From NCBI GenBank assembly GCA_022578965.1, contig MU400573.1:62001-126000 (forward strand): DNA of 64,000 nucleotides, given 5' to 3'. This document shows positions 1 through 11,642 of this stretch, in pieces. Position numbers and translations under genes: made by a program. How positions within the stretch are numbered: position 1 is the stretch's first letter; every line of letters begins with the position of its first letter. The stretch is from Xylaria sp. FL1777 (Eukaryota; Ascomycota; Sordariomycetes; Xylariales; Xylariaceae). Below the pieces are notes generated by a model that did not search any database, was not told the origin of the DNA, and saw only the letters and a program-made list of their open reading frames with translations.

Positions 1-3000
1 TCGAATTCATGACAGGGTTTGCGCGTATGAAGGGCCAGAGAGCCCTGTTTCCCCAGGGCTATCATTGCACAGGTATGCCGATCAAGGCTGCAGCAGATAA
101 GTTGAAGCGTGAAACCGAAATGTTTGGCCAGAACTTCGAGAATACACCCTCCGCCGAGGTCGAGCAGCTTTCCCTTGACGAGAAGCCCAACGTGACGAAG
201 ACCGATATAAGCAAATTCGGCGGAAGTAAGAGCAAAGTCGCGGCCAAGTCTGGCAAGGCCAAATATCAATTCGAGGTTTGATGCCTGAGCAATAGGCTAT
301 TATAGCGAGCATACATTGACATGAGAACAGATTATGCTGTCTCTTGGCATTCCTGTCGAGGAAATCCATAAGTTTGCCGACCCTTACCATTGGCTCCACG
401 TTTTCCCCCAGCACTGCGAAGCAGACCTCAGAAGAGTCGGTGCCCGTGTCGACTGGCGGAGATCCTTTGTTACAACCGACGCGAATCCATTCTATGACTC
501 GTTCGTACGCTGGCAAATGAACAACTTAAAAGCTCTGAAGAAGATCAAGTTTGGGAAGCGCTTTACCGTATATTCACCCAAAGATGGCCAGGCATGCTTG
601 GACCATGATCGAAGCAGTGGAGAGGGTATTGCCGTCCAGGAATATGTTGCCTTGAAGCTTAAGACCCTCGAGTGGTGTGAAAATGCTAAGGAAATTATCG
701 GCGACAAAATCCCTTCTGATGCAGATGTGTACTTTATTCCTGCTACACTCCGCCCCGAAACCATGTATGGACAGGTAAGTGTTGGAATTTCTTTCCCTTA
801 CTTCAGCTTCGAAGGCCGCGTTCTATGAATTGAGTGACGTTTCGCCTTTTCAATATCCTTAGCCGCCCCCAATATTTAATGATCTTTATCAGCGACCAGT
901 CCTGACTCTTGCTTTGTGAGTAGACTTGTTGCTTTGTCGGTCCGACGGTTGACTACGGGATCTTCCGAGTATCCAAAGAGGGTGGAAAAGACGAGTATTT
1001 CTTCTGTAGCGAGCGCTCCGCCAGAAATGGTAAGTACGAGAACTGTCCCATGCCTAAAGTTAACGCCTCCATTTCATAATTAGTCCATAGTGTTTTAAAC
1101 TAACTGTTTTTGCAGTAAGCCATCTAAACGTGTTTCTATATAATGATACGGAGATACACTTTATGAATTCAGAAATTGTTATTTTATAACTAAGGCCGGA
1201 ATGTTAACACATAGTAGATGGCATTTCAGGGCATCTCTTCGCCTTGGGGTGAATATCATCAGGTAGTGGGCCTGAGAGGTTCAGATGTCATCGGAACCCT
1301 TGTTCATGCTCCGCTCTCAATCCACGAAAAAGGCATCAGAATTCTGCCTATGGGAACTGTGAAACCGACTAAGGGAACTGGAGTAGTTACGTGTGTTCCT
1401 TCTGATAGTCCGGATGATTATGCCACTATGTTAGACCTCAAGAAAAAGCCCGAATTCTACGGAATTCAGAAAGAGTGGTTGGTGGACGAGATTCTACCCA
1501 TTATACAAACACCATCTTCAAACTTGTACGTGTCACCACAAGATAGAATTCCTGCGCATACAAATCGTGCTAACCTATTTAGGATTGCGAAGCACCTTTA
1601 CGAGACTATGAAAATTAACTCACCGAAGGACCAAAAGCTACCTGAGGCGAAGGAAATCGCCTACAAGGAGGGGTTTTACTCTGGTGTCATGGTATATGGC
1701 GAATTCAAGGGACTGTCTGTGCAGGAGGCGAAGCCCTTAGTCAAGAAACAGCTGCTAGATGCCGGACTGGCCTTCAACTATGGTGAACCGGATGGTCTTG
1801 TGATTAGCGTAAGGAATATTTCCAAGTTGCTCTATTACGTCTTAAGTCTGCTGTATAGATAACGTACTGATATTATAAATTCACAGAGATCCGGCGATGA
1901 ATGTGTTGCTGTATGTTAAGCTACAATTTCGCAGTATCGGAACTAACGCACAGGCAGGCGTACCTCGATCAATGGTATTTTAATTACGGTAAGTTACCTA
2001 GTTATACTTTTATTCGGTTACTGATAATGTTAGGATCTGCCGACAATGGTGGCGATCAAAAGTGGTATGAAGATGCGATTAACGCCATTGAGACGGACCG
2101 GATCAATTGCTTCTTCCCGGAGGGCAAACGTGCAATGCAACAGGCACTAAACTGGTAGATATCTCTATCTGGTGCAGTAAATCAGAGTCCCTACTAACAA
2201 TGTCGTCCTAGGCTAGCGCAATGGGCTTGTTCCCGATCGTTTGGACTGGTTAGAAGCGTTGATGTTTTCAGAAGATCACTACTAATGCTCGCTAGGGTAC
2301 TAAACTCCCCTGGGACAACACCCAGCTTGTGGAGTCATTGTCGGTAAGTTAAGTCATTTGTTTTTCGTTTGACTATTATCTTACTTATCTTTACAGGATT
2401 CTACGATATATATGGCATACTACACCGTATGCCATTTTCTTCACAGCGAGTGAGTAGTAGCCAAATGATATATGCTCAGCTTTTACTATCATCGAAGCCA
2501 AGTCTTCCCCTCGAACCCGATGTTATTATGAAATCATTCATATCTCTGAGACCAATTCAAAGGCCACCGAAAAGTTGATTGCTCACTAAATATTGCAGTA
2601 TTTACGGCAAAGTTCCCGGAATGTCATCCAAGCCTATCTCTCCCTCGCAGATGACTGAGGGAGTCTGGGACTATGTCTTCAATAGGATCGACAACGTTGA
2701 TAGCGACATACCTCGCTCCGACCTCGACGCCATGAAACGCGAATTTTTATACTGGTACCCTTTAGATGTTCGGGTTTCTGGCAAAGATTTGGTCAATAAC
2801 CAGTAAGTGATAAGTCACTTCTTCAGGCTAGTTCTAGGATGAACCCCTCTTCCTGGCACGATTTATCCCGTGGCAGCTCGTTTCTGAATTCTAAAATATT
2901 TCAATCAAAAAGTGAATTACTAATATAATGATCAAAGTCTCATGTTCTGCCTTTACCACCATGTCGCCCTCTTCGACGAGCCCTACTGGCCCCGAGGCAT

Positions 3001-4420
3001 TAGGGTGAACGGGCATCTTATGTTGAATGGCGAAAAGATGTCCAAGAGCACGGGCAATTTCTTAACTCTACGGGACGCCGTTGAAAAATACGGAGCTGAC
3101 GCTACCAGAATGTGAGTATCTATAATCACTACGTCTAGTTCTACCCGATTTTAGCAGTCGATTGGAGATCTTGGTTTCAACAAGATGCATGCCACCAATT
3201 TTGGCGACGCTAGCCTAGAATAAAATCCGCTGACACTTTTATGTTGTAAAAGTTCTCTAGCAGATGGCGGCGATGGGATTGAGGATGCAAATCTTGAAGA
3301 GACAGTCGCTAATGCAACGATCCTTCGGGTTTATGAGCTGAGGAAATGGTGTCAAGAATCCGCCGACGACACTGCATTGAGAACTGGAGAATTAGGTCTC
3401 TTCGACAAGCTGTTTCTGAACGAGATGAATATCTTAGTGTCGCAGACTGAATTATTCTACGAGGACACTTTATTCAAGCTTGCTCTCAAATCAGGCTTCT
3501 ATGACTTTGTGAGTACAGGAGAAGAGTCTCGTCCCCCTCATCCCATGCTAATAAGAAGGGTAGACTGCATCTCGAGATTGGTACCGTGATATAACCAAAT
3601 CTGTGGGCATCACCATGCATCATGATCTTGTAAAGCGATATATTGAGCTACAGGCTCTACTGCTAGCTCCGATGTAAGTTCTCCTTGTCCAGTAAAGTAC
3701 TAGCACTGTCTGACATGCACAGCGCCCCTCATTTCAGTGAACACCTGTACCGCGATGTACTTAAGCATGGGGATAGCATTCACAACGCATTGTACCCTAA
3801 AGTACCCCCAGCAGATGCTACATTATCAGCCGTATTTAATTACGTGCGAAGTGTAAGTTGCTGGCGAGGATATGTCGTAGCTAGTACTAATTGAAGTAGG
3901 TCACGTCGAATATTACTGCTGCTGAGGGTAACCAGATTAAGAAGGTTGGATCTATATACACTGCATAGAGGCAAAGTTCTGCTAACTAGTGATACAGCTC
4001 TCCAAAGGCAAAACCACCAGCTACGATCCAAAGGAACCTAAGCGGCTCACGGTTTCTGTCGCTAAATCATTCCCGGACTGGCAGGAGAATTCTATTGACC
4101 TCTTAGCTAAACAGTATGAAAGTACCGGGACTGTCGACGTAAAGGACTTGATAAAACAGGTTGACAAGAAAGATATGAAGAAGGTCATGCCTTTCGTCCA
4201 GCTCTTGAAGAAACGCCTAGATTCGGGAGAGAAGGCGGACGACGTATTCTCGCGCCGTCTGCCATTCGACGAGGTTGACACATTGAGAGAGATAGTCCCA
4301 AGCTTGAAGCAAACAATTCCGAAGCTTGAAGCTGTGGAAATCACCATCGTCCAGGGCGAAAGTGAAGGCAAGACGGCAACTCCTGGAAATCCTACCTTCA
4401 CATTTGAGAATGTAAAATAG
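1..4420 (+). CDS. Leucyl-tRNA synthetase, cytosolic (5'-truncated by window edge)
   Basis: This enzyme charges tRNA-Leu with leucine in the cytosol. The window enters the gene after the HIGH-type motif; the first codons read [11 protein letters not shown] and continue into the [14 protein letters not shown] segment of eukaryotic/archaeal-type LeuRS. The KMSKS loop ([10 protein letters not shown]) lies near 3030, followed by the anticodon-binding and C-terminal domains, ending with TAG at 4418-4420. Exons that keep frame: 1-275, 331-774, 924-1029, 1218-1808, 1887-1910, 1958-1988, 2034-2154, 2212-2248, 2296-2343, 2397-2449, 2599-2802, 2938-3111, 3253-3508, 3564-3673, 3723-3852, 3900-3944, 3998-4420. 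Every junction joins in phase except exon 3 to exon 4, which needs a 14-nt microexon (1116-1129) or is a one-base frame fault. No stops lie inside exons, so the gene looks functional. Having at least 17 exons is intron-rich for this group. Confidence 0.95.
1116..1129 (+). other. Possible 14-nt microexon in the LeuRS gene
   Basis: Exon 3 ends one base into a codon (…R-N-G at 1029) before a strong GTAAGT donor, while the next clear exon starts in phase 0 at 1218 (M-A-F-Q-G). A good acceptor (branch point ACTAACT, then TTTTTGCAG) ends at 1115, and a GTGTTT donor starts at 1130. Including these 14 bases restores the frame and adds V-S-H-L-N between R-N and M-A. The donor is weak and the added residues interrupt a normally conserved stretch, so a frameshift mutation is the alternative. 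Confidence 0.35.
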
Positions 4421-5242
4421 ATGGATGGAGCGCGCACGGCTTGTTTGATAGAAGAGTATATCGACAAATATCAAAATCTGTGCTAATAAAAGTCGACATT
4501 ATTAGTCAACTAAGATTTAACTTGACTCGTTTAGCTACTGTATCATTTGCTAATTCTACTCATTCTGCTTAACTTTGACTTCAGAGGGTAACCATGTTCT
4601 TGTTTAGCAAGCTATAAAACGATATGATCGACTCCATAAGAAAGCTACGTGATATAATAATATCTTTCGTAGAGTATATACTCAAGAAAAGGTGAGCTTG
4701 GTACTATCTGTGCCGTATAGGGAAACCAAGGCTTCTAGCAAAAAACCTAAGATCTGCTCTAGCTTTATATTATCAAATATTAATGTCACGGCGCCAACGG
4801 CCCCAAAAGACTCTTGCCGAGCCCCTAGTGAAAATAAAGCTAACGAATCTAATGAATTATTCGTTATGTACAATGCTTTGCCCATGGTCCGATAAATTTA
4901 AGCACCTCTCCACGGTTGACTGAAGTGTTACTTGAATAAATTGGTGGCGTAAACTTTGAAGGGCTGGTAACTGAAAGTGAATGCGCATAGTTTCTTAGAA
5001 ACTGGATCGAGTTATAAAATCATCTGGAGGGAAATCTACACAGCTGATGAAAATGGGCCACGGGTCTGATAATGGTAATAAGCTAAATCCGACCAGACCG
5101 AGCGGTGACTATGAGCTATTTTGAAGAGCGATTCTAGGGTAGTTAAGTCACACCAGTAAAAAGATAGTTTAAAAGAAAAAAAAAATGAAGATCCCGGACT
5201 GAAATTAGAAAATCTCCTCTTCTCTTCAAACTTATCTACTAA
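4421..5242. other. Intergenic, no gene recognised (convergent 3' ends)
   Basis: The stretch lies between the tail-to-tail LeuRS and NLR genes. It is AT-rich with only short overlapping ORFs (about 4682-4895 on both strands) that show no recognisable motif. It probably holds the two 3' UTRs. Confidence 0.6.
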
Positions 5243-8200
5243 TCAGCTCTTGTGTTTCCTGGCACGTCGTCCTGGTTTCTTCCTACGAGCCGTGGCCTTC
5301 TCGGGAGGATTGGTCCACAACATATCGCCAAGTGCTCCAAAATACTGTTGCCGAGCACGCTGGACTGCCGCAAGTATTTTGGCGGGTGACACTTTGAATT
5401 TTTGGAGTCCACTTGGCAGGCTGATGACTAAATGGTCTCCTTCAACATATGTACAGAACTGTTCTCCGAAGCTGCGATAAATCAAACTTATGTAAAAGAC
5501 CGTTATCATTTCGAAATTCAAACTCTCGCTTCCTTTTCCGGTTTCAAAGAGAAATTTTGAGGTCATGAAAATCTTGTCCAGCAATTTTGGGTGCTTCCCT
5601 AGCCTTTCAGCGACGGCAAATTGAGCAGACTCAACTTCCTTCTCAAGTACTGACATAAGGATCTTGATTGTGGCTCCGGATAGGTTCAGCTGTTTCTCAA
5701 GGATTTCAGCGACGATGGATTGAACATCTTCAACATCGTCTTTGAGCCTTGCTACGATAGACATAATGGTGGGTTCGTTGAAGCTCAACTGATTTTCCAA
5801 AGCATACGCGGCAAACAGTTTGTCGGTTTCATTTTCTCCCTCAAGTCGTGGTACGAGGCCTGCAATGACGGACATGGGTAGACTCCTATGTTTATTTAGT
5901 ATTTGGGAGGCGGTTTTTCTGCCTTTCCAGTTCTCGATTTTGAGTACCTCTAAAAGAGCTATAAGTGTGGCCTCGGGTAGGCTGGATTGATTCTCCAAAA
6001 CATTCGTAGCACTTAATCGGACATCTTCATCTTCGTCCTCGAGTACTGTTGTAAGAGCTGTGATGGTGGATGGAAGCAGACTCCCGTGTCTTTTTAGTAT
6101 TTGGGCGGCGATATTTTGTCTGCATGCCCAGCCCTTGATTTTGAGTACCTCTACAAGAGCTATAAGGGCAGCCTCGGGTAAGTTGGACTGATCCCCCAAA
6201 GCATTCGCAGCATCCAACCGGGTCTCTTCATCTTCATATATAAGCATTGTTACTAAATCTGCGACGATGGATTTAGGTAGATTTTGTCCTCTTAGTATAA
6301 TAATGATAGCTGTTTTGTTTTTTTCGTTTCTGGCTTTGAGCATCCCTACAAGAGCTGGAAGGGTGGCACCAGGTAAGTTGGATTGATACGTCAAAGCATT
6401 CGCAGCACCAAATCGGACGTCTTCATCTTGGTCGTCAAGTAATTCTACTAGAGCCATAATGGTGGATTTAGGTAGACGTTTTTCTTTCAGTATCTCAGCG
6501 ACGGTTTCTTTGCCTTCTCCACTTCTAGCTCTGAGTACCTCTACAAGAGCAGTAAGGGTATGCTCGGGTAAGCTCAACTGCCCTTTGAAAATTTCAAGGA
6601 TAACTTTATATGTCCTGCTCTCTAAATTTTGGTCTCTAAGTAGATCGATGAGAGTTGTAATAATGGTTTCAGATAAGCTGGGTTGCTCAGCTAAAGCTCT
6701 AACGGCGTTGGATCGGATATTTTCATTTTCATCATAGAGCAGTACTGCGAGATCTGCAATAACACTCTGAGATAAACTTGATTGTCTAGCTAAAACTTCA
6801 GCGGCCTTAGATCGAATGTGTCGTTTAGATCGAATGTGTTGTGTTTTAATTCGACGTATTGCTCTGGGAGATAACCCTGATCCATGCCAGTAAAAAACTG
6901 TGTCCTGTCTTTCATTTTTTCCCCCAATAATTGCTACTAGATCTTTAAGAATAGCCTCGGGCAATTTCTGACCCAGAGCAGAACTAGCAATAGACTGGGA
7001 ACTTTCATCCTCGCTTTCATCTTTGAGTATTGCAATGAGAGCAGTAACGGTAGCTACGGGCAAGCTCGATTGACAGTGTAAGATATCAGCGGCTAGGAAT
7101 CGGAGACCTATATTCTCCTCTTTTTCTCGGAGCACTTCAAAAAGAGTTGCAATGTCTGGATCGAGTAAGCTTGAGTTGAATTTTAGATTATTACCAGCTT
7201 CGGATCGGCGGTCCCGATGTGCGTTTTTATTTTTGAATATTTCCATGAGAACAGTGGTGTTGGTCGGGATCGATTGCTTGCATAGGAGAGAAGCGGCGGA
7301 ATATCGGACTTCCTCATCTTTATCCTTAAGTGCTGCTACGAGAGCCGCATAGACAGTATTGGGAAGATTTGTTTGCCACGATAAGGCTTCAATCGCCGTG
7401 GATCGGGTAATTCCATAATCTTCGTTTTTTAGTATTGCCATAAGTATCTCAAAGACACCATCGGAAAAATATCTGCCATGTGACCCGAGCACAAATAAAA
7501 TATTACACCATCTCATGATGGAATCGGCGCTGAAATCAGCGCTGGAACCAACGCCTAAGGCGGTCCTCAACGCTCCATCCGGAAACTCCGGCTCGAGTAC
7601 TAAGAGGGACCAGCGTGTCATCTCATCTTCGACAGACATCCACTGAGATAATCTCAATTCGAGTGCATGTCGTCGTTGGCCTTTCCAATGAGTCACCTCA
7701 CTTAAACAATGCATAACCAACCGCTGATGTGTAGGTCCCAAGAGATCAAGTGGTGGCTGTTCTAGTGCGTCGAAGAACAGCGGCACCTCATGATGTTCGA
7801 GCAAGCCAACAGTGAAGCGCCATACGATATCGTAGCGTATGTTGTACTTGTTCTCTTGTAGGAAAGTCTCGACACTGACCTTCGTATGTCCGCCCTTCTT
7901 CTTCTCAAATCTTTTAAAGATTTCGACTTTTTTCTTATTTTGCCACTGTCGGGCGAAGTAACGAGCGGCAAAAAACTCTTGATAAGTCAGGTGTAAGAAG
8001 TGGTAACTTCGGTCAGATTCTCCTGCTAAAGGGTCCGACGTCCGCAGGAAAGAGACATCGCCCCAATTGCGCTTACCAAGCCACTGGGAGACGTCGCTTC
8101 GGATTTCTTTAATAACATCTAGATGATCTGGTTGGAATTCGATTATGTTGCTATACATGCCATTGAAAGCGAGGCACTCAAGAAATTCCATTATAGCCCC

Positions 8201-10393
8201 GTGATCAATTCGAATTTGCACCGGCCCCGCTGTTAGGGCATTGATTTCTGGCTGTTTATCGAATCGCTGGCTTTCTCTCTTCCACAGATGGTCTGAAATA
8301 TTATTGTAAAGAGCCGTCATCGTCTCTATTTCGTTATTATTTGAGCCTTGGTCGGCCCAGGCCAAGCAAAGTGCATCTAATTGAATTGGAATCCGCACAA
8401 GTCCCTGAATCAGCGGGCGTTTCCGGAGGAACGATTGTATCTGATTGGCTTGTGGGCTGATCTTTTCAAGATATTCTTGTACCTGATTAGGGTAGAATCC
8501 AATCGTTTCCAATTCGAGGGAGTGATGGAAATAGCGCGGAAGCAACGCAAATGGTCTGGACGTAACTATGATATGCGGTTGATTCAACAGCTGTTCGAGA
8601 ATTGAATGTATCTGGCTGTTTTCGCTCAGCCCTTCGGAAATTTCGTCTAAGCCATCGAGGACAAACAGAGTTCTAGCACACTCGGTACGATCTAATTCCT
8701 TTCCCAGCTCTCTCGCGAAGCTTTCACCATCTAGCGTATTATCAGAGAAAAAATGCTGGCGAAATAGACCCGTAAGAGTATAGCCTTTTGGGGGCATCTT
8801 TTTTAATTTCCGTAAAGGTATCCAGAGTATACGATCGAAGATGTTACGCCATGCGTGATCGTTATCATTGACAAAGTCGTAAACCATCTTTTTGCATAAG
8901 GTAGTCTTTCCAATGCCTGCCCGCCCTCGGATCAGGATTCGTCTTGGATGTGTTAGGGTGCCATCGGGCCCCTTGTCGAAGACTTTCGCTAACTCAACCC
9001 GAAATTCCTCGTTCGGTGTTTCGATCTTCAAGCGAGAAGCGAGCGTGAACGGAGAAGACCGATCTTTCTTGGAATATGCTGCGTCACGGCTTAAATCTTT
9101 GATAGTGGCAAGGTTAATATAGCAATCTGTCATCGATAGTAGACCACCTGAGAGTCGCTGGATCTTGAGCCTCTCCTCAGTGTAGTGTTTGTTACGTATA
9201 TACGCGTCTGCCTTATCGATCGTTCGCTCCTTGCGAATCTTGCCAAGGATCTCCTCAATTTTCTTGGAAACTTTAGAGTAGTCATCGTTATTGCAGGTGT
9301 CGCAATCGCTATGTTCGCAGTGTTTGCTAGGGCTAGAGCTATCGCAATGTTCGCAGTGTTTGCAATGGTCGAATTTGTTCATTAGGATATGTGGCCGATC
9401 AAGACGATCACTATCCAAAACACGCGCGTTGGCGGAAATCCTATCGACAAGCTAGTGGGGATTAGCTGGATTTCTGGCATAAGAATAACAAACTATGAGA
9501 TGAGTCGGCGTCTACTATGTCTACCCTATTCCACTCACCGGCGTTGGTTTAAATATGGGGAGATATTTTGACCAGAGAGCCCAGAGGGCCACTGGTAACC
9601 AAGGTGAAAACGCTTTTTGGTACCGGGATAATATCACGATCAAAAACCAGGCGAAATGGATTCGTTCCGAGAATGCCCAACCCAGGTACAGTTTGCTCAA
9701 AAGACTTGTCTTGCCGGCCTCCCAGAAGGTCCAAACGTGATATTCCTTGTCGTTCGCAAGACGGAGAAATTTGCCAACAAGGCTATCGAGCTCCGTTGAC
9801 CTCTTCGTATAGTCTATTAGAGCGGTCACTTCCTTGCCATTTAGCGAAGCCCATGCTGTTAGCTCCCAATCCGGCATGCCCGTGAACGCAGTTCCGCCGA
9901 ATGGCGTGGCAAGGAAGACGATACCGCGCGTGGCGCTTATGAGTGATGGGTGGTCCTTGTTATTACGAGAGAGGTCCAAGTCGAGAGCCTTCAACAAGAT
10001 TATACCGCCGAGGCATGATGCGATGAATAAAATAGGCCGCTCTTGACGTGCGTCGCTATCCCCTTCCAGATGTCGTATGATACTATTCCGTAGTGACTCA
10101 GCGGACTCTTCCAGCGTGGTCTGGAGGGACTCCTGGAACAACTCTGCAGGCCAATTGCATGTCCAGATGCGCGCATTTCCGACTTTTTCTGGGAGCATGT
10201 GTTTGTGCGTGAGCCAGTTGACGCGGCTTGTTTTAGTTTTATACTCCCATGTGTCTGGTGACTTGGTGTCGAGGCCATGGATGGCAATAATATCGATGTC
10301 TGGTACTGTATGTTTTTCGGGCGAAGGGTAGACTAGACGGATATCGCAAAGACCAACGCCCTTCGTTGTGCGCGGCATTGGGCAAAGAAACAC
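5243..10393 (-). CDS. NLR-type receptor: esterase-like domain, NACHT, HEAT repeats
   Basis: Fungal STAND/NLR proteins of this build act in non-self recognition and programmed cell death; that role is inferred from the family. Two exons join in phase: 10393-9539 and 9451-5243, with a GTGAGT donor at 9538 and a CACTAG acceptor ending at 9452, giving about 1687 aa. Residues 25-300 form an alpha/beta-hydrolase (PGAP1/DUF676-like): D-I-I-A-I-H-G-L, a nucleophile elbow reading A-S-C-L-G-G, then G-I-V-F-L-A-T-P-F-G-G. The join supplies the family's expected continuation (L-V-D-R-I-S-A…M-N-K-F-D). The NACHT Walker A GRAGIGKTTL is at about 461-470 and Walker B LFVLDGLDEI about 110 residues later. The C-terminal ~650 residues are HEAT-like repeats with unusually similar units. 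A second possible start is the ATG at 10378. The 5' end overlaps the upstream F-box gene by about 60 bp in another frame. Confidence 0.85.
5900..7400 (-). repeat. HEAT-repeat coding tandem array within the NLR
   Basis: Units of about 33 residues, arranged as pairs of about 67 residues (about 200 bp), share the pattern Q-S-x-L-P-E-A-T-L-x-A-L-V-E-V-L. Adjacent units are close to identical at the DNA level: compare the stretches starting near 5957 and near 6158, which share long identical runs. A short 18-bp tandem duplication at about 6809-6844 encodes H-I-R-S-K-R-H-I-R-S-K. Confidence 0.8.
9452..9538 (-). other. Intron joining the hydrolase and NACHT exons of the NLR
   Basis: The 87-nt intron runs from GTGAGT at 9538 to an acceptor ending CACTAG at 9452 on the minus strand. 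It contains in-frame stops in all readings, so the two long ORFs would otherwise look like separate genes. Splicing is phase 0 and produces the L-V-D-R-I-S-A-N-A-R segment that normally ends the hydrolase domain before the NLR linker. Confidence 0.75.
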
Positions 10394-11642
10394 GCCGTAC
10401 CTGGTCGGACAGGTAACGGGAGATTCGGGGTGATCGATTCCGACGAGAGATAGATGTCGATTGAATGTATGCCTTCGTTGCCAAAAGCGTTACTTCGGTC
10501 TCTGGATCGGGTAGTGGATACAGCTCTCTGCAAGGGCTTGTTTGCATGTTTTCTGTTGGGTATTGGCGAGCCGCCTGAATCAAGAAGGTATTGTACCATG
10601 TCGATGTGACCTTTGGATGCGCTGTTGCTAAGTGCCCATCTGCTGTCGTTAAAATCCATCGGAGCCGTGCTGTTGTGGGGTAAGAGCAAGGCAAGCCCGC
10701 GACGATAATTATCTACAATTGGGGTTGACTCAACCCCCCGGCGGACCAATGCATATTCGGGGGTGAGCAGGTTATTAGAAGTATACTTGCGGATCTTAAC
10801 GTCACCTTTGTTTACGCCGAACGGACCGCTGTCAATTGCGAAGTCAAAAGCCTCTTTGTGACCATACCAGGCAGCATGTGTGAGTATATTTTCTCGAAGA
10901 CGGAATGGTATGGTCTCCGAAGGGTTGTAGTTTGGGTTGGATGACAGAAGAAGGAGCATCATGGACACATCGCCTCGAAGGGTTGCTGCAATGAATGCAG
11001 ACCCGAAAACGTTGCTTCGGACATCGCTCTTGTCGGAGTCCCAGTCACAGAATTTCCAACCCTGGGCAATGAGTTGTTCTACGTGAGCGCGGCGGCCGAG
11101 ATAGATGGCTGCCACGCAAAGATCTACCTCTAGATCCTCGGGTGAAGGTTCCGCAGACTCGGATGAATGGTTCTGAGAAAACTGTTCGCGAAGGAACCAA
11201 GAGGGGACGAATCTAAAAGAAAGACGACAGAGGGATTTGAGGGTTTCCATGAGGGCATCTTGTCCAACGTCACCGTCCTTTTCGCAAAGGTCTACGGCGG
11301 CACGTTGAATGCGACCGAAATGGTCCCTAGACCCTCTCGCCACTGCTGCCTGATGGACCAGATGCTCGAGGTGAAAGGGATGTGCATCGCGATGAGGAGT
11401 CTCGCGCCATATGGCGTCTAAGACGAACTGCGGAAGAGGGCGCGAGAAGATAACGTATTCAACGAAGAACTTGAAGTGGCCTGCGAAGGTCTGTAAGCAA
11501 TCTCAGAGGGGAGCTAGATGTGAGTACTGGGACCACGACGGCTGACGAGGCGGAGCCTCATGAGACGCTTGAAATGGCGCGAGAGGGCGATGGCCTCGAA
11601 TATCGCGATGATGAGTTCAGGCGGGAGATGGAGGAGCTGCAT
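10333..11642 (-). CDS. F-box / ankyrin-like protein
   Basis: The gene is rebuilt from exon 11642-11534 and exon 11480-10333 (GTCCCA donor, CGCAG acceptor, phase 1), giving about 418 aa. The N-terminus MQLLHLPPELIIAIFEAIAL followed by R-L-R-L-V-S-R-R is an F-box, which binds SKP1 in SCF ubiquitin ligases. The body has diverged ankyrin-type units (F-G-S-A-F-I-A-A-T-L-R-G-D-V-S-M-M-L-L-L-L and A-L-S-N-S-A-S-K-G-H-I-D-M-V-Q-Y-L-L-D-S-G-G). The last ~80 residues after this unit no longer look like ankyrin, and the ORF runs into the 5' end of the downstream NLR, so the 3' end may be eroded or may have an unseen intron. The target is unknown. The donor GTCCCA is weak, so the first junction is less certain than the domains. 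Confidence 0.6.

Noticed and set aside
9549..9734. Alternative minus-strand frame with a coding look near the NLR intron
   Set aside because: The hydrolase frame stays open to the splice donor at 9538 and joins in phase to the next exon, so the second frame is a shadow.
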